Assembly (NCBI RefSeq): GCF_900109045.1
Contig: NZ_FNYL01000006.1
Location: forward strand, 124,001 to 188,000
DNA length: 64,000 nt
Source of the DNA: Dyadobacter sp. SG02
Lineage (GTDB): Bacteria > Bacteroidota > Bacteroidia > Cytophagales > Spirosomataceae
Direction of reading: 5' to 3'
Shown: in pieces, positions 1 to 7,498 of the stretch
Position numbering within the stretch: position 1 is the stretch's first letter
How the letters are laid out: the number at the start of each line of letters is the position of its first letter
The notes under the pieces: model-generated
What the model saw: the letters and a program-made list of their open reading frames with translations, nothing else
What the model was told of the DNA's origin: nothing
Databases searched by the model: none
Position numbers and translations under genes: made by a program

Positions 1-210
1 GCTCCGCGCAGTTCTACTTTGATAATCTAACCACGCCTGTGCCCGATCCTTGGCCATTTCATTCTCAATAACTTCTTTCCCCTCAACCCCGGCGACTTCC
101 GCCGCCTGCTCGGCAGAAATAAGTTCCTTTTCATAAAGATGTTTGGCAATTGAAAGTGATACTTCCTCCTTGCTCAGTTCATCCGGTATTTCGATCGTTA
201 CAGTGTGCAT
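1..210 (-). CDS. UPF0175-like antitoxin, 3' end outside the window
   Basis: A start codon at 208-210 opens a minus-strand frame that stays open to the window edge (70 codons visible). The product starts MHTVTIEIPDELSKEEVSLS and continues with a helical segment, ISAEQAAEVAGVEGKEVIE, that reads like a short helix-turn-helix. Short proteins with a beta-strand start, an alpha segment and this HTH-like piece are typical of UPF0175, whose members are thought to be antitoxins paired with PIN-type toxins. A partner, if present, would lie left of position 1. The family call is from memory of the pattern; a stand-alone small regulator is the alternative. Confidence 0.55.
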   Translation of the reverse strand, partial: MHTVTIEIPDELSKEEVSLSIAKHLYEKELISAEQAAEVAGVEGKEVIENEMAKDRAQAWLDYQSRTARS

Positions 211-238
211 ATGTATAGTATTGTTTAAGTGAATAATC

Positions 239-1426
239 TTACTCCAATATATCACTTTTCACCGACACCTCCACGGCGTTCGTGAAATCCTCGATGAGGT
301 CTTCAATATCCTCTAAACCAACGGAAATGCGGATCAAACCTTCCGTAATGCCCAGCGCAGCTTTCTCCTCAGGCTTCAATTTCGCGTGCGTAGTAGTGTT
401 TGGATTGGTAACGATCGTGCGGGTATCGCCCAGGTTGGACGACAGCGACGCGATCTCCAATGCGTCCATAAATGCCGCTACGCGTTCGAAACCACCTTCG
501 AGGTCGATGGTGACGATAGAGCCACCTGCGCTCATCTGGCGTTTCGCAAGCTCGTACTGCGGGTGCGATTCCAGGAATGGGTATTTCACCGATTTTACGT
601 CAGGGTGCTTGTCCAATGCGGTAGCCAGTGCCAATGCGTTGGAAGCATGTTTTTCCATTCTCAAATGCAGTGTTTCAAGGCTTTTGCTCAGTACCCAGGC
701 GTTGAATGGCGACATCGAAGGGCCTGTCTGGCGGCAGAAAAAGCGCAGCTCCTTGATATATTCTTTTTTACCTACAACCACACCACCCAAAACGCGGCCT
801 TGGCCGTCCATGAACTTCGTCGCGGAATGCAGCACGAGGTCGGCGCCGAAATCGGCCGGGGTTTGCAATGCGGGTGAGGCAAAGCAGTTATCTACGTTGA
901 AAATGATGTTATGTTTCTTGGTAATGCGGCCGATCATCGCGAGGTCTACCAGGTCCAGTCCGGGGTTGGACGGCGTTTCGAGGTAGATCATACGGGTATT
1001 GGGCTGTACTGCCGCCTCCCATTCCGCTTCGCTCGCGTCCGCATCCAGGTATGTGTGGGAAATGCCCCATTTCGGCAATATCTGTGTGATAATCTGATGC
1101 GCAGAGCCAAATAATGCACGGCACGCCAGGATATGGTCGCCGCTTTTCAGCAATGCCGCCATACTGGCAAACACCGCCGCCATACCGGTAGCAGTAGCCA
1201 CGCCGTCTTCCAGACCTTCCAGCATACAAACCTTGTCCACAAACTCCTGCACGCTCGGGTTCGAAAAGCGGCTGTAAATATTGCCGTCTTCGGTTTCTTC
1301 AAAAAGTGCCTTTCCTTGCTCCGCGCTCTCGAATGTGAAGCTGCTGGTCAGGAAAAGGGGAGTCGAATGCTCACGATACTTCGTTTTGCCTGTCTGGGTG
1401 CGTATCGCTTTGGTCTGTTTTTTCAT
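239..1426 (-). CDS. metZ: O-succinylhomoserine sulfhydrylase / Cys-Met metabolism PLP enzyme
   Basis: This 395-residue protein is a full-length member of the Cys/Met metabolism PLP-dependent family. These enzymes make homocysteine from an activated homoserine and sulfide, or cleave cystathionine, in the cytoplasm. The PLP lysine lies in LVLHSATKFMDGQGR (about K204), and the YSRFSNPSVQ substrate-site motif and ETPSNPGLDLVD segment are present. The form HSATKFMDGQGRVLGG is more like O-succinylhomoserine sulfhydrylases (MetZ) than cystathionine gamma-synthases. The ATG at 1424-1426 starts MKKQTKAIRTQTG, a usual family start. The next gene upstream on the same strand is a TauE/SafE exporter, so both may serve sulfur metabolism. 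Exact substrate preference is an inference. Confidence 0.85.
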   Translation of the reverse strand: MKKQTKAIRTQTGKTKYREHSTPLFLTSSFTFESAEQGKALFEETEDGNIYSRFSNPSVQEFVDKVCMLEGLEDGVATATGMAAVFASMAALLKSGDHILACRALFGSAHQIITQILPKWGISHTYLDADASEAEWEAAVQPNTRMIYLETPSNPGLDLVDLAMIGRITKKHNIIFNVDNCFASPALQTPADFGADLVLHSATKFMDGQGRVLGGVVVGKKEYIKELRFFCRQTGPSMSPFNAWVLSKSLETLHLRMEKHASNALALATALDKHPDVKSVKYPFLESHPQYELAKRQMSAGGSIVTIDLEGGFERVAAFMDALEIASLSSNLGDTRTIVTNPNTTTHAKLKPEEKAALGITEGLIRISVGLEDIEDLIEDFTNAVEVSVKSDILE

Positions 1427-1497
1427 GATGTGGAAACTTCGGCCGTCGTTGGTTAGCCCTTAAATGTATAATTGATGAATCCCGGATTACTCCGTTT

Positions 1498-2676
1498 TTA
1501 TAAACTGCTTAAAACCATATAAATAATCCTCACGCTCACGATGATGACGATCGTTCCTACCATGATCATCATAGTCTTGATCGGCAGGCGGCGGGATAGT
1601 GTGGCTGCGATGGGCGCGGCGACCATACCACCGAGGATCAGGCCGAGCACCACTTGCCAGTGTGAAAATCCGATAATGCTGATGAATGTAACCGAGCTTG
1701 CCAGCGACACGAAAAACTCCGCGAGGTTTACCGATCCGATGGTGTACTTGGGGTGCCTTCCGCGCGCAATGAGCGTCGAAGTGACAATCGGGCCCCAGCC
1801 GCCTCCACCGATGGAATCGAGTGTCCCGCCTGCCATCGCCAGCCAGCCAATCTTCTTGATCGGCCTTTTTTCAACTCGTTTCTTTAACGCTTTCTGGATA
1901 ATAAGGATTCCCAGGATCAGCGTATAAATTGCCACCAAAGGTTTGATGATGTAAATGTATTTTTCGAGGGACGATAGGGCATAGGCACCAACAATAGCCC
2001 CAAGCACGCCCGGGAACAGGATCTTCTTGAACAATTTGCTGTTCACATTGCCGAATTTCAGGTGCATATAACCCGAAACACCGCTGGTAAAGATTTCCGA
2101 AGTGTGTACACTGGCGCTCACAGCCGAAGGCGGCACGCCCAATGTCAGCAGGAATGTGGATGCGGTCACCCCGTAGGCCATACCCAATGCGCCGTCGATC
2201 ATCTGGGCTACAAAACCGCCGAGGATATAGTAAAAAAAGCCTTCGCTGACTTCGAGCTCGTTCCAGAGGAGCGTCAGCCGGTCGTAGGAGAAAAAGGTGA
2301 AAAGCAGATGCCCGATCACCATCAATGCGATCGCTGAGAAGATGTTAACCGCTATTTCAGTGCGACTTCTCTTGCGCACGGTAGCGGCCCAAAGCTTCTG
2401 CTGGATAGTCTCCCAGCTAAGAGGTGTTTTTGTATTATTTCTGGAAGCCGGATTGGCCGAAGTTGTATTTTCAGCAGTAGCAGCGACTGTTTGGAAGATA
2501 TCGTCCGATTCTTCGGGCAGATCGCGGAGAAAAACCGCCTTTCCCTGCTCGCGCGCAAGCGCAGCCAAACGCCGATCTTCCTCAGGATCACCACTTGCGA
2601 TGTACGCAACCTGTAACGATTCCCAGTTCTTTTCGTTGTTTTCAGTTGAGGGTGTAAAATCCGCCGCTTCCTTCAA
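1498..2676 (-). CDS. TauE/SafE-family membrane exporter with a partial siroheme-synthase-like N-terminus
   Basis: The 392-residue product has about 110 soluble residues followed by 7-8 membrane segments of the TauE/SafE (DUF81) family, which moves sulfite, sulfoacetate or related anions across the inner membrane. The hallmark GGFVAQMIDGALGMAYGV and GGTLDSIGGGGWGP repeats are clear. The soluble part (residues 21-62, LQVAYIASGDPEEDRRLAAL onward) resembles the second half of a precorrin-2 dehydrogenase Rossmann domain, but its glycine-rich NAD loop is missing. The start is odd: the only candidate is TTG at 2674-2676, with an in-frame TAG two codons upstream. A promoter-like element and palindrome (2681-2700) sit directly upstream. 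It is probably involved in sulfur anion export and follows the metZ theme. Confidence 0.8.
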   Translation of the reverse strand: MKEAADFTPSTENNEKNWESLQVAYIASGDPEEDRRLAALAREQGKAVFLRDLPEESDDIFQTVAATAENTTSANPASRNNTKTPLSWETIQQKLWAATVRKRSRTEIAVNIFSAIALMVIGHLLFTFFSYDRLTLLWNELEVSEGFFYYILGGFVAQMIDGALGMAYGVTASTFLLTLGVPPSAVSASVHTSEIFTSGVSGYMHLKFGNVNSKLFKKILFPGVLGAIVGAYALSSLEKYIYIIKPLVAIYTLILGILIIQKALKKRVEKRPIKKIGWLAMAGGTLDSIGGGGWGPIVTSTLIARGRHPKYTIGSVNLAEFFVSLASSVTFISIIGFSHWQVVLGLILGGMVAAPIAATLSRRLPIKTMMIMVGTIVIIVSVRIIYMVLSSL

Positions 2677-2680
2677 AGTC

Positions 2681-2700
2681 TATGTAGTATACTATAATTA
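2681..2700. promoter_or_regulatory. Palindromic operator-like site before the TauE/SafE gene
   Basis: The core ATGTAGTATACTATAA is an imperfect inverted repeat around TAGTATACTA. On the minus strand it runs into CATAGACTTTGAA, a -7-like element. Almost the same arrangement occurs in front of the MarR-GNAT gene at 59766-59789, where the palindrome is followed by TATATTTGAA. The shared layout suggests a common regulator; which one is unknown. Confidence 0.45.
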
Positions 2701-2718
2701 TAGAGTAAACTTTCAAGA

Positions 2719-2744
2719 AAATAGCAAACAAACGTTTGCTATTT
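2719..2744 (-). terminator. Hairpin after the cytoplasmic FAD oxidoreductase gene
   Basis: A perfect 11-bp inverted repeat (AAATAGCAAAC, 4-nt loop, GTTTGCTATTT) is followed on the minus strand by TCTTGAAA after a T-rich stem end. It lies 60 bp past the stop of the 2804-5077 gene, so an intrinsic terminator is the simplest reading. The centre, CAAACGTTTGC, also resembles LacI/PurR-type operators, so an operator is an alternative. Confidence 0.5.
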
Positions 2745-2803
2745 CAGGACGGCAAATTTAAGATCAATTTATTAGTTTTCAAAGAATAAAAACGGAAGCC
2801 GCG

Positions 2804-5077
2804 CTAATAGACGCGGACTTCCATGAGCGATACCGGCACGTGCGCGTGGCTGTTTTGCAGCCTGATTTTCAGCGAATGTGTCGTTACGGGTTGGGGGAAC
2901 GTCAAACTTCGTTTCGTCAGGTGGTTGTCATTAATTGTGCCGATTACATGACCAGCGTCGTCCAGCACTTCAATTTTCTGCGTGCAGAAAGGCATTACCG
3001 TCTCCGGATGAACAAAGATGACGTTCTCCATCGGGTGGTCAAAATCGGTGTCGAATACAAAATCGATTTTGGAAATGCTTTGATTATCATTCCATTGCAG
3101 TTCCAGTTCGGGATTGCGGTCATCGGGAGCGGCTACCCATGCGTTGGGTCCAGCTATCGGGCGGTGCCAGCCGTTTTTCAGATTTTCCGTTCCGAATAAT
3201 TGAATGGGTCCGCTCAGTTTAAATGCAAGGTTTAGGCCCGCCGGGCGCCGCTGCGGGCACCAGAACTCGAAGGTATCTACGCCGATATCTTCCGTGGGCT
3301 CCTGTTTGCCGTAATTCGAGACGGCGGGGTTCGTAGCATTGAAAACAGTGACGAGCCCGGTAACGCGCTGCTCGCTGTACCGGATTTTGACGTGCTCATT
3401 TTTCAGGAAGCATATAAATGCATAGCATTCTTCGGGAAAATAGCTGTCCCATTCAAGGATCAGTTCATGCTTTCCGGCGATCAGGCGGTAGCTTCTACTT
3501 TCGAGCGTTACATCCGGTGTGTGGTTGAAAGGCTTGCTGCTTTTGCGCAGCTCAGCGACTAATTCGGTGTCCTGCACCGCTTCTACCCACACAGTAACAG
3601 CCGGCATCGAACCTTTTACGGGCAGCATTTGAGCAACGGAATGTTCGATGGTCTTCCATTGATCCGAACCCGCCAAACCTGTCAATGCTAATGTCGAAGA
3701 AGCGTCGATTCGGGCAGTGTTCACGAGGTTTTGCGAGTCAGTGGTCGGTGTCTGCGGCAAATACTGGCCCGAGCGCCACAGTTCCAGTTGCAGTTCTTCC
3801 AAATGCTTTTCACCCACTTCCCTCGGCGAGCAGCCATGCTTTTTCGCGACTGCCGCAGCAATCGCGACGGCCTGCCCGCCCGTTGCACTCGTGGCCATCA
3901 CCCGTGTAGACGCGAACGCGACGTGGGTGGCGCTGATAATGCGGCCTGCGATGAACAGGTTTTCAATATTTTTACTGTAAAAACAGCGGTAGGGGATGCT
4001 GTAAACGCCTTTGCTGTGCCACTGGTTGCAGCCGGCCTGGTCTGAATACACGCCGTCGGCAGGGTGGAGGTCGAGGCTCCAACCACCGAATGCTACCGTG
4101 TCGGTAAACACTTTTTGTTCGACCACATCTTGCTGTTTCAGCAGGTAATCGCCCTCGAAACGACGGCTTTCGCGTTTGCCGGGAATCGCACCGACCCATT
4201 CGAGTGTAAGGTTCTCCGATTCCGGAAATTCACCCGAGTTTTTAATATAGTTCCAGGCTCCGTAAACCACCTTCCAAAGTTCCCATTTGATCTGCTCGGT
4301 ATCGTGCACGGTATCCAGTCTGCCGCCATATTCCAGCCACCACAACCGGCAGCCAAAGTCTTTGGGATTGAAGGTCTTGTACCGCGGGATTTCAGTAATA
4401 TCCTGCAAAGCAAAGGAGGGCGGAACAAACTTTACCGGGCGGCCTATGTCTTTGGAATAGAAATACATAGAGTGGCCTAAAAGCTCCCCGTAAGCCTTGT
4501 TCGGCGCGAATTTCTCCCCAAATTCCTCCACCGACTCCGCACCCATCCGGAATGCCGCCCCCGCGAGAAACCCGACGATCCCATCGCCCGATGAATCGCA
4601 GAATAGCGGCGCATTCAATGTGTATTTGGTACTATTCTGGCTGCAAAATGCGTGCAATGCTTCAATCTTATTGCCATTTTGGGTTTTATCAAGATCATAA
4701 ACTGCCGTATTGAGCAGCAGCGTGATGTTCTCTTCCTGGGTAACCTTTTCCAGCAAAACCGTATCGAAAATCAGCGGGTTACCATCGGGGTTGCGATAGG
4801 CGTTTTCGAGCATGATTTCGTCGATTACGCCGCCCTCGCGCGCCCAGCGGTTGTTGTTGCCCATGTGCGAGGTAGCGCCTAATATCCAGAGCCTTACTTC
4901 GCTCGAACAGTTGCCGCCCAGCACCGGCCGGTCTTGTACCAATATCACTTTCAACCCTGCCCTCGCCGCGGTAACTGCGCCGCAAGTACCCGTTAATCCG
5001 CCTCCCGTAATCACAAAGTCGGCTGCGAGCGCAATGGTTTTAGGTTCTCTTTTGTGTGTCGATTCTCCGATTATCAT
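2804..5077 (-). CDS. Cytoplasmic FAD-dependent oxidoreductase (FAD_oxidored family), last gene of the SusCD-flavin locus
   Basis: The 757-residue protein begins with a Rossmann FAD site, VITGGGLTGTCGAVTAARAG (GGGLTG at residues 25-30), and has no signal peptide. Motifs DRPVLGGNCSSEVR, CDSSGDGIVGFLAGAAFRMG, GKRESRRFEGDYLL and IPYRCFYSKNIENLFIAGR mark the PF12831-type FAD-dependent oxidoreductases found in many glycan loci. The same motifs occur in the 12803-14731 protein, so the two are paralogs. Residues from about 460 to 757 look like one or two beta-sandwich domains with an F5/8-like end (TKRSLTFPQPVTTHSLKIRL). The substrate is unknown; sugar or sugar-acid oxidation is an inference from neighbours. 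It lies 54 bp downstream of the GH2 gene and is probably cotranscribed with it. Confidence 0.8.
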   Translation of the reverse strand: MIIGESTHKREPKTIALAADFVITGGGLTGTCGAVTAARAGLKVILVQDRPVLGGNCSSEVRLWILGATSHMGNNNRWAREGGVIDEIMLENAYRNPDGNPLIFDTVLLEKVTQEENITLLLNTAVYDLDKTQNGNKIEALHAFCSQNSTKYTLNAPLFCDSSGDGIVGFLAGAAFRMGAESVEEFGEKFAPNKAYGELLGHSMYFYSKDIGRPVKFVPPSFALQDITEIPRYKTFNPKDFGCRLWWLEYGGRLDTVHDTEQIKWELWKVVYGAWNYIKNSGEFPESENLTLEWVGAIPGKRESRRFEGDYLLKQQDVVEQKVFTDTVAFGGWSLDLHPADGVYSDQAGCNQWHSKGVYSIPYRCFYSKNIENLFIAGRIISATHVAFASTRVMATSATGGQAVAIAAAVAKKHGCSPREVGEKHLEELQLELWRSGQYLPQTPTTDSQNLVNTARIDASSTLALTGLAGSDQWKTIEHSVAQMLPVKGSMPAVTVWVEAVQDTELVAELRKSSKPFNHTPDVTLESRSYRLIAGKHELILEWDSYFPEECYAFICFLKNEHVKIRYSEQRVTGLVTVFNATNPAVSNYGKQEPTEDIGVDTFEFWCPQRRPAGLNLAFKLSGPIQLFGTENLKNGWHRPIAGPNAWVAAPDDRNPELELQWNDNQSISKIDFVFDTDFDHPMENVIFVHPETVMPFCTQKIEVLDDAGHVIGTINDNHLTKRSLTFPQPVTTHSLKIRLQNSHAHVPVSLMEVRVY

Positions 5078-5131
5078 CTTGTCAGGTCTTTATATGTCAT
5101 GGTTTGCGCGGCCTTCTATCGCCCGCAAATG

Positions 5132-7177
5132 TTATTTAAGGTCGATGTCAGTCTGGGTAGTGAGGAAACCGGTCGGTTTGATCACTGTGATGTGGATTTG
5201 TTTGTCAAATCCGCGGATCGGGATGACAATATCCTTGCTTTCGCCCGGGTCCAGATCGGGTAATGCGATGCTGATATCGCCTGCTTTTAATGTATACCCT
5301 TTGATGGTTTTTGCAGGAAAATCGCCCCGTGAAGTAACTTTGACGGTCAACAAATGGACTCCCTGATCGCCGGTTTTGAAACCTGCTTTCTCCACCGTAA
5401 CGGGCGAAAATTCTTTCTGGTGAACCGGATAAGCGAGCCTGGGTAAACGGTCCGGCCCCACAATGCCCCACGGCCGGAAGCCATTCACATTGGTGCCAAA
5501 CAACTTGCTGCGGTAGTCATTATAAGTCCACCAGGATGCCCCCGCCACAAACGGCCGCTTGCGTATCTCAATCATTACGTCGCTCAAATGCTGCGCCTGG
5601 CCGGGCTCGCCGCCCTTTCCGTCCGAGCGCGTGCCCCATTCGCTGATGAAAACCGGCTTGTTGGGATATAGTTTGTGAATATGGTCCAGCGATTTGGCAT
5701 GGCCACCATAAGTGTTGGTAGAAACAAAATCGACGTACTGGCTGGCTTCGTCTTCCGGTTTCTCGGGAAGCTGGTTCAAAAGCATGCTCGCGAATGTGTA
5801 CAGGCGTGTGGGATCGAGCTCGCGTGCGTAGGCGATCATGTCCTTGGTCCAGCGTTGGCCGCTGGCGGTTGTCGAGCCGTATTCATTTCCAACGCTGTAT
5901 GCGATCACGCTCGGGTGGTTCCAGTCGCGCTCGGCCATTTCCCGGAACTGCGAACGAAACTTGACGCGCATCGAATCATTGTCCATTTGCTTCGGCGTGA
6001 GCTGCCAGTTTCCCGCCTCGGTGATGATCAGCATGCCATAGCGGTCGGCGAGGTCGTAGAAATATTCGGAAGGTGTGTAATGCGTGAGGCGCTGGAATTC
6101 CATACCGGCTTCCTTCATTAAACGGAAGTCCTTTTCCACCAGCCAATCCGGTTCCAGCGAGCCCAGGCCGGGGTAGTCGATCACCCGGTTGCCCCCGCCG
6201 ACTTTGAGAGGCTTGCCATTCAAAAGAATCTGCGCCTCGCTCACCTCGATTTTTCGAATGCCAAAATTCGAAGCGAGCGTATCCGTACCGACAACTGTTT
6301 TCAGTTCATACAAGTTGGGTTGGTCCAAATCCCAAAGCTTCACTTGCGCGGCCGTCAATGCTGCCTCCGTTTCCAGTATTGCAGTTTGCCCTGCCGGAAT
6401 GCTCGCCGCATTGGTTTTCCAACGCAAAGTCAACGGTTTTTTATCCTGCAATACAGTCAGGTCGATTTTGGGAGTGGCCGGAGTTGCAGAAGCATTCCGT
6501 ACCCTGATTTTCGCTTTGACCACCGCGGTGCCTTTCGCAAGATCAGGCAACGTTTCGATCTTCACATTTTCAGTATAAACCTCCGGCTCGACCGTCAGGT
6601 AAACCGGCCGGGTAATGCCTCCGTAATTGACCCAGCCCACAAAGCCATCGTTGATATCTCCTTTGTCTTTGATCCCGGGAATTGTATTCGTTTTCCACGT
6701 GTCGTTGTTGACGGCCACCACCAGCAGGTTATCACCCTCTTTCAGCTGCTCCGTCACATCGAAGTGGAAAGGCGTGTACCCGCCCTCATGCTCGCCGACT
6801 TTCTGGCCGTTCAGCCATACGCTGGTTTTGTAATAGGCGCCATCGAAATGCAGGATAATGCGCTTGCCGGTTGTTCTTTTCCAGGCAAAAGTCTTGCGGT
6901 ACCAGGCCGTGCCCGAATAAAATTCATAGCGCCGGTCGACCGAGAAGCAATGCGGCACGGTAACCTTGTCCTGCCGACCTTCCTGGGCGATGCCCTCACG
7001 GTACCACTGGTTTGAAATGCCCAACCCCGCCGGGTCGAGCAGGAACCACCATTCGCCATGCAGCGGAATCGCATCCGGTTGGCGGATATGGTATCGGGCC
7101 GCACCCGGCTGGGCCGCGAGGTTTGAGCAGGTTAAAGAGAGTAAAAAGGAGAAGGTTAAAAGGGTTAATCGTTTCAT
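5132..7177 (-). CDS. Secreted glycoside hydrolase family 2 enzyme
   Basis: The 681-residue protein has a signal peptide (MKRLTLLTFSFLLSLTCSNLAAQ), then the GH2 order: sugar-binding jelly-roll domain (about 35-200), immunoglobulin-like domain (about 200-310), TIM barrel (about 315-600) and a short C-terminal beta domain. The acid/base glutamate is in SVGNEYG (about E432) and the nucleophile in FISEWG (about E513). GH2 covers beta-galactosidases, beta-glucuronidases and beta-mannosidases. The length and the single compact barrel look closest to beta-glucuronidase/galactosidase forms, but specificity cannot be read from sequence alone. It probably acts in the periplasm on oligosaccharides taken in by SusCD. 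It is separated from the symporter gene by a repeat element (7286-7484), so cotranscription across that gap is uncertain. Confidence 0.88.
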   Translation of the reverse strand: MKRLTLLTFSFLLSLTCSNLAAQPGAARYHIRQPDAIPLHGEWWFLLDPAGLGISNQWYREGIAQEGRQDKVTVPHCFSVDRRYEFYSGTAWYRKTFAWKRTTGKRIILHFDGAYYKTSVWLNGQKVGEHEGGYTPFHFDVTEQLKEGDNLLVVAVNNDTWKTNTIPGIKDKGDINDGFVGWVNYGGITRPVYLTVEPEVYTENVKIETLPDLAKGTAVVKAKIRVRNASATPATPKIDLTVLQDKKPLTLRWKTNAASIPAGQTAILETEAALTAAQVKLWDLDQPNLYELKTVVGTDTLASNFGIRKIEVSEAQILLNGKPLKVGGGNRVIDYPGLGSLEPDWLVEKDFRLMKEAGMEFQRLTHYTPSEYFYDLADRYGMLIITEAGNWQLTPKQMDNDSMRVKFRSQFREMAERDWNHPSVIAYSVGNEYGSTTASGQRWTKDMIAYARELDPTRLYTFASMLLNQLPEKPEDEASQYVDFVSTNTYGGHAKSLDHIHKLYPNKPVFISEWGTRSDGKGGEPGQAQHLSDVMIEIRKRPFVAGASWWTYNDYRSKLFGTNVNGFRPWGIVGPDRLPRLAYPVHQKEFSPVTVEKAGFKTGDQGVHLLTVKVTSRGDFPAKTIKGYTLKAGDISIALPDLDPGESKDIVIPIRGFDKQIHITVIKPTGFLTTQTDIDLK

Positions 7178-7285
7178 TATGTGATGTCGTTGTGTTTGGG
7201 GTTTCGTTTTTTGTTCTGGGTTGAATTTTGTTTAATCTGTGCCTATAATGTCTCAGATGATCAGCTGCGAGACACGCGTTTGTAT

Positions 7286-7484
7286 TGCTGTTTCATGCCT
7301 GACGGCATTTTGATCCCATTTCTATTCCCATTACTACCAATGTTACGTCCCTGACGGGACTTTATACTGCGTTAATTGTGTCCTGTCAATTCTATTTTAC
7401 GCCCAAATCCCGCTAGGGATGTAATCTTGGTAGAATCAAACGGACTGCCTGCTTTTCAAAAATGCCGTTAGGCATGAAACAACA
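7286..7484. repeat. About 200-bp inverted REP/MITE-like element
   Basis: The left end TTTCATGCCTGACGGCATTT returns inverted at the right end as AAATGCCGTTAGGCATGAAA. A second inner pair, TACTACCAATGTTACGTCCC and GGGATGTAATCTTGGTAG, is nested inside. Each arm also holds small hairpins such as ATGCCTGACGGCAT and GTCCCTGACGGGAC. No ORF fits inside. This is most likely a palindromic repeat mobilised by a transposase elsewhere in the genome. It ends 15 bp before the symporter stop codon and fills most of the 321-bp gap between that gene and the GH2 gene. Confidence 0.75.
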
Positions 7485-7498
7485 TCGCTAACGTGAAC

